From NCBI GenBank assembly GCA_964492425.1, contig CAZBKB010000022.1, forward strand, positions 1-15,605: a stretch of DNA of 15,605 bases. Direction: 5' to 3'. The DNA comes from LBZV01 sp000993855. Its GTDB lineage: Bacteria; Patescibacteriota; Microgenomatia; Curtissbacterales; GWA2-41-24. Below are positions 13,175 through 15,605 of the stretch, piece after piece. A program made the translations under genes and the position numbers. The notes beneath the pieces are model-generated. The model was not told the origin of the DNA. It did no database searches and worked only from the letters and a program-made list of their open reading frames with translations. Positions within the stretch are counted from its first letter, which is position 1; every line of letters starts with the position of its first letter.

Positions 13175-13203
13175 TTGGAGAGCTGATTCTCCAATTTTTT
13201 TTT
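13175..13203 (+). terminator. Intrinsic-terminator-shaped hairpin on the plus strand
   Basis: TTGGAGA (13175-13181) pairs perfectly with TCTCCAA (13188-13194) around a 6-nt loop, followed directly by nine T. It has the form of a plus-strand Rho-independent terminator, although no plus-strand gene precedes it. In the minus-strand mRNA the same stem lies 9 nt before the GTG start of the PA14 gene. Confidence 0.6.
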
Positions 13204-13334
13204 ATTAATATCGGCATCTGACTTAACCTTAGAGAAACAAGACACCCGATGTCAAGCCAAGACTATTAATCTTGTACTAACATACCTGGGGCTTATCGGA
13301 CATTGACTATATTATTATTTATGCCGGTGATTAT

Positions 13335-13340
13335 TATAAT
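13335..13340 (+). promoter_or_regulatory. -10 box of the 13352 gene
   Basis: A perfect TATAAT ends 11 nt before the ATG at 13352, giving a leader of about 5 nt. A TTGACT at 13303 is too far away (26-nt spacer) to be its -35 box. Confidence 0.5.
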
Positions 13341-13351
13341 ATGTTCCTCAT

Positions 13352-13960
13352 ATGGAAAGAGTACAAATCACTGGTTTAGAACAAAAAGAAAACAGATGGA
13401 AAGAACTCTATTTTCATCACACAAAGTCATTGAAATACTGCACATATAACTCGGTTTCACCATTTACCCCAGATAACACCTATGAAATTGAAAACAGATG
13501 GCTTGAACAAGAACTTGGATTCTATCCAATTTTCTTGGCCGTTGGAGACACAGAGATGGATATTAGAATGACAGGATACGAAAAACAGTGGGCAAGAAAG
13601 ATTGGAACAAATATGTATCAAAGGAGCGGTGAGTTTCCCAGTGACGTCATGTTCTCTTACCATGATTTACAACATGGAGTTTTTCTTGATTACCAAGATT
13701 GGTTTTTAGTGTTAAACGGTTCATACAGAAACTATCAACTTACAGAACGCGAAAAAAAGTCTTTATTTAAAAAATCATTTTCTAAAGCTGACTGGCTTAG
13801 AAAAGCAAGGTTGCAACCACATTCCGTAATGTATGTAGCCCCCAATTTAGATCTCACAAAAGCCGATCACGTTTCTGTACGAAATAAGCAATCAAAAAAC
13901 CTCATGGAGCACCTGGGCTTCACAAATGTAAATATCGTTAGAATAAAAGTATCAACTTGA
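13352..13960 (+). CDS. Unrecognised protein, possibly a remote relative of the 10031-10975 family
   Basis: A 202-aa protein with no signal peptide or membrane segment. It is rich in aromatic residues and belongs to no family I recognise. 'GEFPSDVMFSYHDLQ' (92-106) resembles 'MRFPGDIMYSHLSAN' of the 10031-10975 protein. Its end (H173 onwards: S-V-R-N-K, K-N-L-M-E-H-L-G-F, then V-R-I-K-V) has the strand-helix-strand pattern of a double-psi-barrel tail (A-A-x-x-L-G...V-x-V). If real, it is a cytoplasmic or cryptically exported cousin of that protein. It stands alone, divergent from the PA14 gene, and stops with TGA. The relationship is tentative. Confidence 0.5.
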   Translation: MERVQITGLEQKENRWKELYFHHTKSLKYCTYNSVSPFTPDNTYEIENRWLEQELGFYPIFLAVGDTEMDIRMTGYEKQWARKIGTNMYQRSGEFPSDVMFSYHDLQHGVFLDYQDWFLVLNGSYRNYQLTEREKKSLFKKSFSKADWLRKARLQPHSVMYVAPNLDLTKADHVSVRNKQSKNLMEHLGFTNVNIVRIKVST

Positions 13961-14003
13961 TAACTATTTAGTGATAACTCGCGAAGTCTGAACTAAGCCT
14001 AAT

Positions 14004-14273
14004 TTAAAAACTCGAAGCATCGGTGTCTATCTGGTTTAATTCGGTATCCATCTCGTCTACGTCAGTATTATCAAGGTCGTTTGCGCTAGCGTTCAAGTCG
14101 CTCGTATTTTGGATTGCGGATGTTGCTGGCTGTTGTGTCTGAGTTACTTGCTGACCATCTTTGTTATAAAGGTCTGTGCCTCTTTGGGAAACTACTAAAA
14201 CACCTAAAGCTACTAGGATACCTACTATGGCAATTACGATGACCACTGTGCTAAAACCTTTTTTATTTTTCAT
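14004..14273 (-). CDS. Small anchored protein with pilin-like N-terminus
   Basis: An 89-aa protein. The basic leader 'MKNKKGF' and helix 'STVVIVIAIVGILVALGVLVV' (8-28) resemble a type IV prepilin (K-G-F, I-A-I-V-G-I-L), but the conserved Glu at mature position 5 is absent. The rest (35-89) is polar, Gln/Thr/Ser-rich and then strongly acidic (many Asp) and probably disordered outside the cell. It starts 3 nt after the stop of the exported coiled-coil gene. An AGGAGG within the end of that gene, 13 nt before the ATG, is one of the few Shine-Dalgarno-like sequences in the window. It may be a minor pilin-like protein or a simple membrane tether. Confidence 0.6.
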   Translation of the reverse strand: MKNKKGFSTVVIVIAIVGILVALGVLVVSQRGTDLYNKDGQQVTQTQQPATSAIQNTSDLNASANDLDNTDVDEMDTELNQIDTDASSF

Positions 14274-14276
14274 AGA

Positions 14277-14900
14277 TTACTCGCTTCCTCCTGGACTACT
14301 GGTTGGTTCGTAAGAACCTTCATTCGAAGAAAAGCTTTGCTTATTATCCTGCTCAGTTGTCCCGGTCACCGAACGCACTGCAACGATAAGATTCTTTATT
14401 GATGTGCGATAGTCTTTTAAGGCTTTTTTAACTGCCTGCATATCTTTTCTAAATTGTGTCAGTTGACCTTTGGGGTCATCACCTGTGCAGCTGAAGTTAT
14501 TGGCATCATTTTGGGCGGTAGATAAAGCTGCTGCAACAGTTGCCTTTTTGGCGTCAATATCGGCAACAAGACTATCGTAATTGGCAACTGTTTTACCGCT
14601 TGGAACTACCTTTAATGTGTAATAGTCTTCTACCCTTTGTGCGTGTTTATCAAATTTGCCCTCCATATTGATTGCAAGCCGAGTGATATAACTGGCCCTT
14701 TTCTTGATCGCTCCCTCTCTAGCCTGACAGACACGAAGTTTAGCTTCAATGAGGCGAGTTTGAGCTTGCGCCTGACGAGTAGCTGATTGTGCGCCGACAT
14801 CAGAAGGTTTACCTACCGCTAAAACGGAACTTGTGAAGACAAAAAAAGAAATTAAAATGCTGAGGGATAAATATTTAAAACGGGCAGAACAATATTTCAC
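14277..14900 (-). CDS. Exported helical protein of unknown function
   Basis: A 207-aa protein starting at GTG 14900. The signal peptide covers 1-28 (hydrophobic 'LSLSILISFFVFTSSVLA'), with likely cleavage after A28. The mature part is almost wholly helical (about 38-178) with coiled-coil character, two cysteines (C58 and C138) that could form a disulfide, and a Ser/Gly/Glu-rich flexible tail (183-207). I recall similar exported helical proteins in CPR genomes, paired with a small anchored protein as here, but their role is unknown. It forms a two-gene operon with the 14004-14273 gene, and a palindromic operator candidate lies about 28 nt upstream. Confidence 0.6.
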   Translation of the reverse strand: MKYCSARFKYLSLSILISFFVFTSSVLAVGKPSDVGAQSATRQAQAQTRLIEAKLRVCQAREGAIKKRASYITRLAINMEGKFDKHAQRVEDYYTLKVVPSGKTVANYDSLVADIDAKKATVAAALSTAQNDANNFSCTGDDPKGQLTQFRKDMQAVKKALKDYRTSIKNLIVAVRSVTGTTEQDNKQSFSSNEGSYEPTSSPGGSE

Positions 14901-14927
14901 TTTTTAATATTGTTATTACTTAATTAG

Positions 14928-14947
14928 TGTATCAATCAAGTGATACA
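14928..14947. promoter_or_regulatory. Palindromic operator candidate upstream of the 14900 gene
   Basis: TGTATCA-ATCAAG-TGATACA is a perfect 7-bp inverted repeat with a 6-nt spacer, centred about 38 nt before the GTG. On the minus strand it overlaps a possible -35 (TTGATT), which has TAACAA 18 nt downstream, and it also follows a GATAAAAT box. The position suits a dimeric repressor; no regulator gene is nearby. Confidence 0.35.
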
Positions 14948-15120
14948 ATTTTATCTAGTCGCTGAAAAGTTGGTATATTCGAGTTTCAGTCTGACTACTT
15001 TAATAATAGCATTAAAGATATTTGGTGTGTCAATATTCAGTAACTATATGCCAAAATTTCTGTTCCCGGTCTTTGAAACTCAAGCCGAAGGATAGAATTT
15101 TCTTGTCCATAGTATACGAG

Positions 15121-15605
15121 TTATGAGTCAGTTGATTTTTTGAATAGTCTAGCCCTAATTTTTTTGAGGCCTTCGATAATCGCCTTGCGATCTTCTTTCT
15201 CTCTTATAATATGGATAACAGTCGGCATTACTGAAGCAATAATAATAACTAACACGATTGGCAGAAGATAGCGGTCGGCATTTGGTATTAGGCTACCGAG
15301 ATAGAAGCCTGCAAGAGGAAGGGCGACTGCCCATAGGAGGGCTCCGAGCACATTATAGAAAAGGAATTTCGAATAAGACATATTTCCTATTCCGGCTACA
15401 ATAGGTGCAAACGTTCTTATAACGGGCAGAAAGCGGGCAATGGTTACAGTTTTACCTCCGTGTTTTTCGTAAAATTGCTCAGCCCTAAGGAGATGTTTTT
15501 TGTGGAAAAAAATTGACTCTTCCTTATTAAAAAATCTTCTGCCTACTTTATGGCCGAAGGCATAACCGACGCTGTCCCCCAAGACAGCTGCCAAAAAAAG
15601 CAAAG
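15121..15605 (-). CDS. DedA-family membrane protein, N-terminus cut by the window
   Basis: The open reading frame runs to the window edge; about 160 residues are visible and roughly 40 N-terminal residues of a typical 200-aa DedA protein are missing. The visible part has 'LGDSVGYAFGHKVG' (8-21), then the family motif 'FYEKHGGKTVTIARFLPVIR' (44-63) continuing T-F-A-P-I-V-A-G-I-G (64-73). Its acidic and arginine residues are those needed for function in DedA proteins. Two further membrane stretches (about 82-105 and 112-134) and a basic tail follow. DedA (SNARE-associated/VTT) proteins move undecaprenyl phosphate or phospholipids across the membrane and support envelope integrity. This fits the other envelope genes here. 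No function beyond the family can be assigned. Confidence 0.88.
   Translation of the reverse strand, partial: LLFLAAVLGDSVGYAFGHKVGRRFFNKEESIFFHKKHLLRAEQFYEKHGGKTVTIARFLPVIRTFAPIVAGIGNMSYSKFLFYNVLGALLWAVALPLAGFYLGSLIPNADRYLLPIVLVIIIASVMPTVIHIIREKEDRKAIIEGLKKIRARLFKKSTDS

Noticed and set aside
13303..13308. TTGACT as -35 box for the 13352 gene
   Set aside because: The spacer to the TATAAT at 13335 is 26 nt, far outside the usable range.
1..15605. Alternative genetic code (TGA as glycine)
   Set aside because: TGA ends the antitoxin, CYTH and 13352 genes at natural family or domain ends, and no gene contains internal TGA.
1..15605. CRISPR array, insertion sequence, prophage genes
   Set aside because: There are no regularly spaced repeats with unique spacers of similar length, no transposase or integrase reading frame, and no phage structural genes. 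The direct repeats are 0.7-0.9 kb apart with genes between them.

Overview
The window is about 15.6 kb of AT-rich bacterial DNA. It most likely comes from a Candidate Phyla Radiation (Patescibacteria) genome, possibly of the Microgenomates type. This is inferred from gene content and style: tiny helical proteins with only CPR-type relatives, a large anchored PA14 surface protein, a 'YGYIGAEQHL'-type secreted protein, tRNAs without encoded CCA, few Shine-Dalgarno sequences, and many start codons lying 5-10 nt after a -10 box. TGA is used as a stop, so the Gracilibacteria/Absconditabacteria code does not apply. No rRNA or universal marker allows firmer placement.

Layout. (1) 1-158: the end of a tRNA-Lys and a complete tRNA-Pro. 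(2) 201-789, minus: a DUF433 antitoxin and DUF5615 PIN-like toxin pair with a long gene overlap. (3) 1097-1801, plus: a helical TPR-like protein. (4) 1950-3285, plus: a two-gene redox operon (ferric-reductase-like membrane protein and WrbA-like flavoprotein). It meets, tail to tail, a rhomboid protease (3282-3929, minus). (5) 4075-4158: tRNA-Leu. (6) 4257-6927, plus: a string of small genes (two unknown membrane proteins, a small helical protein, a pilin-like anchored protein, a CYTH protein). The transcription units are punctuated by copies of a roughly 66-bp direct repeat. (7) 7081-10975, minus: D-Ala-D-Ala carboxypeptidase, a bactofilin-like beta-helix membrane protein, GreA, a small helical protein, and an exported protein with a double-psi-barrel-like tail. 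(8) 11063-13165, minus: a 700-residue membrane-anchored protein with two PA14 domains and a CBM60-like C-terminus. (9) 13352-13960, plus: an unrecognised protein. (10) 14004-14900, minus: an exported coiled-coil protein and a pilin-like anchored protein. (11) 15121 to the right edge, minus: a DedA-family protein, truncated by the window.

Much of the right two thirds concerns the cell envelope: peptidoglycan trimming, surface carbohydrate-binding proteins, anchored pilin-like proteins, an intramembrane protease and a DedA flippase-like protein. The points most worth a second look are the repeat-punctuated gene string (4.2-7.1 kb), the FRD/WrbA redox pair with its C-terminal CxCxxC motif, and the near-leaderless promoter architecture, which moves several gene starts.
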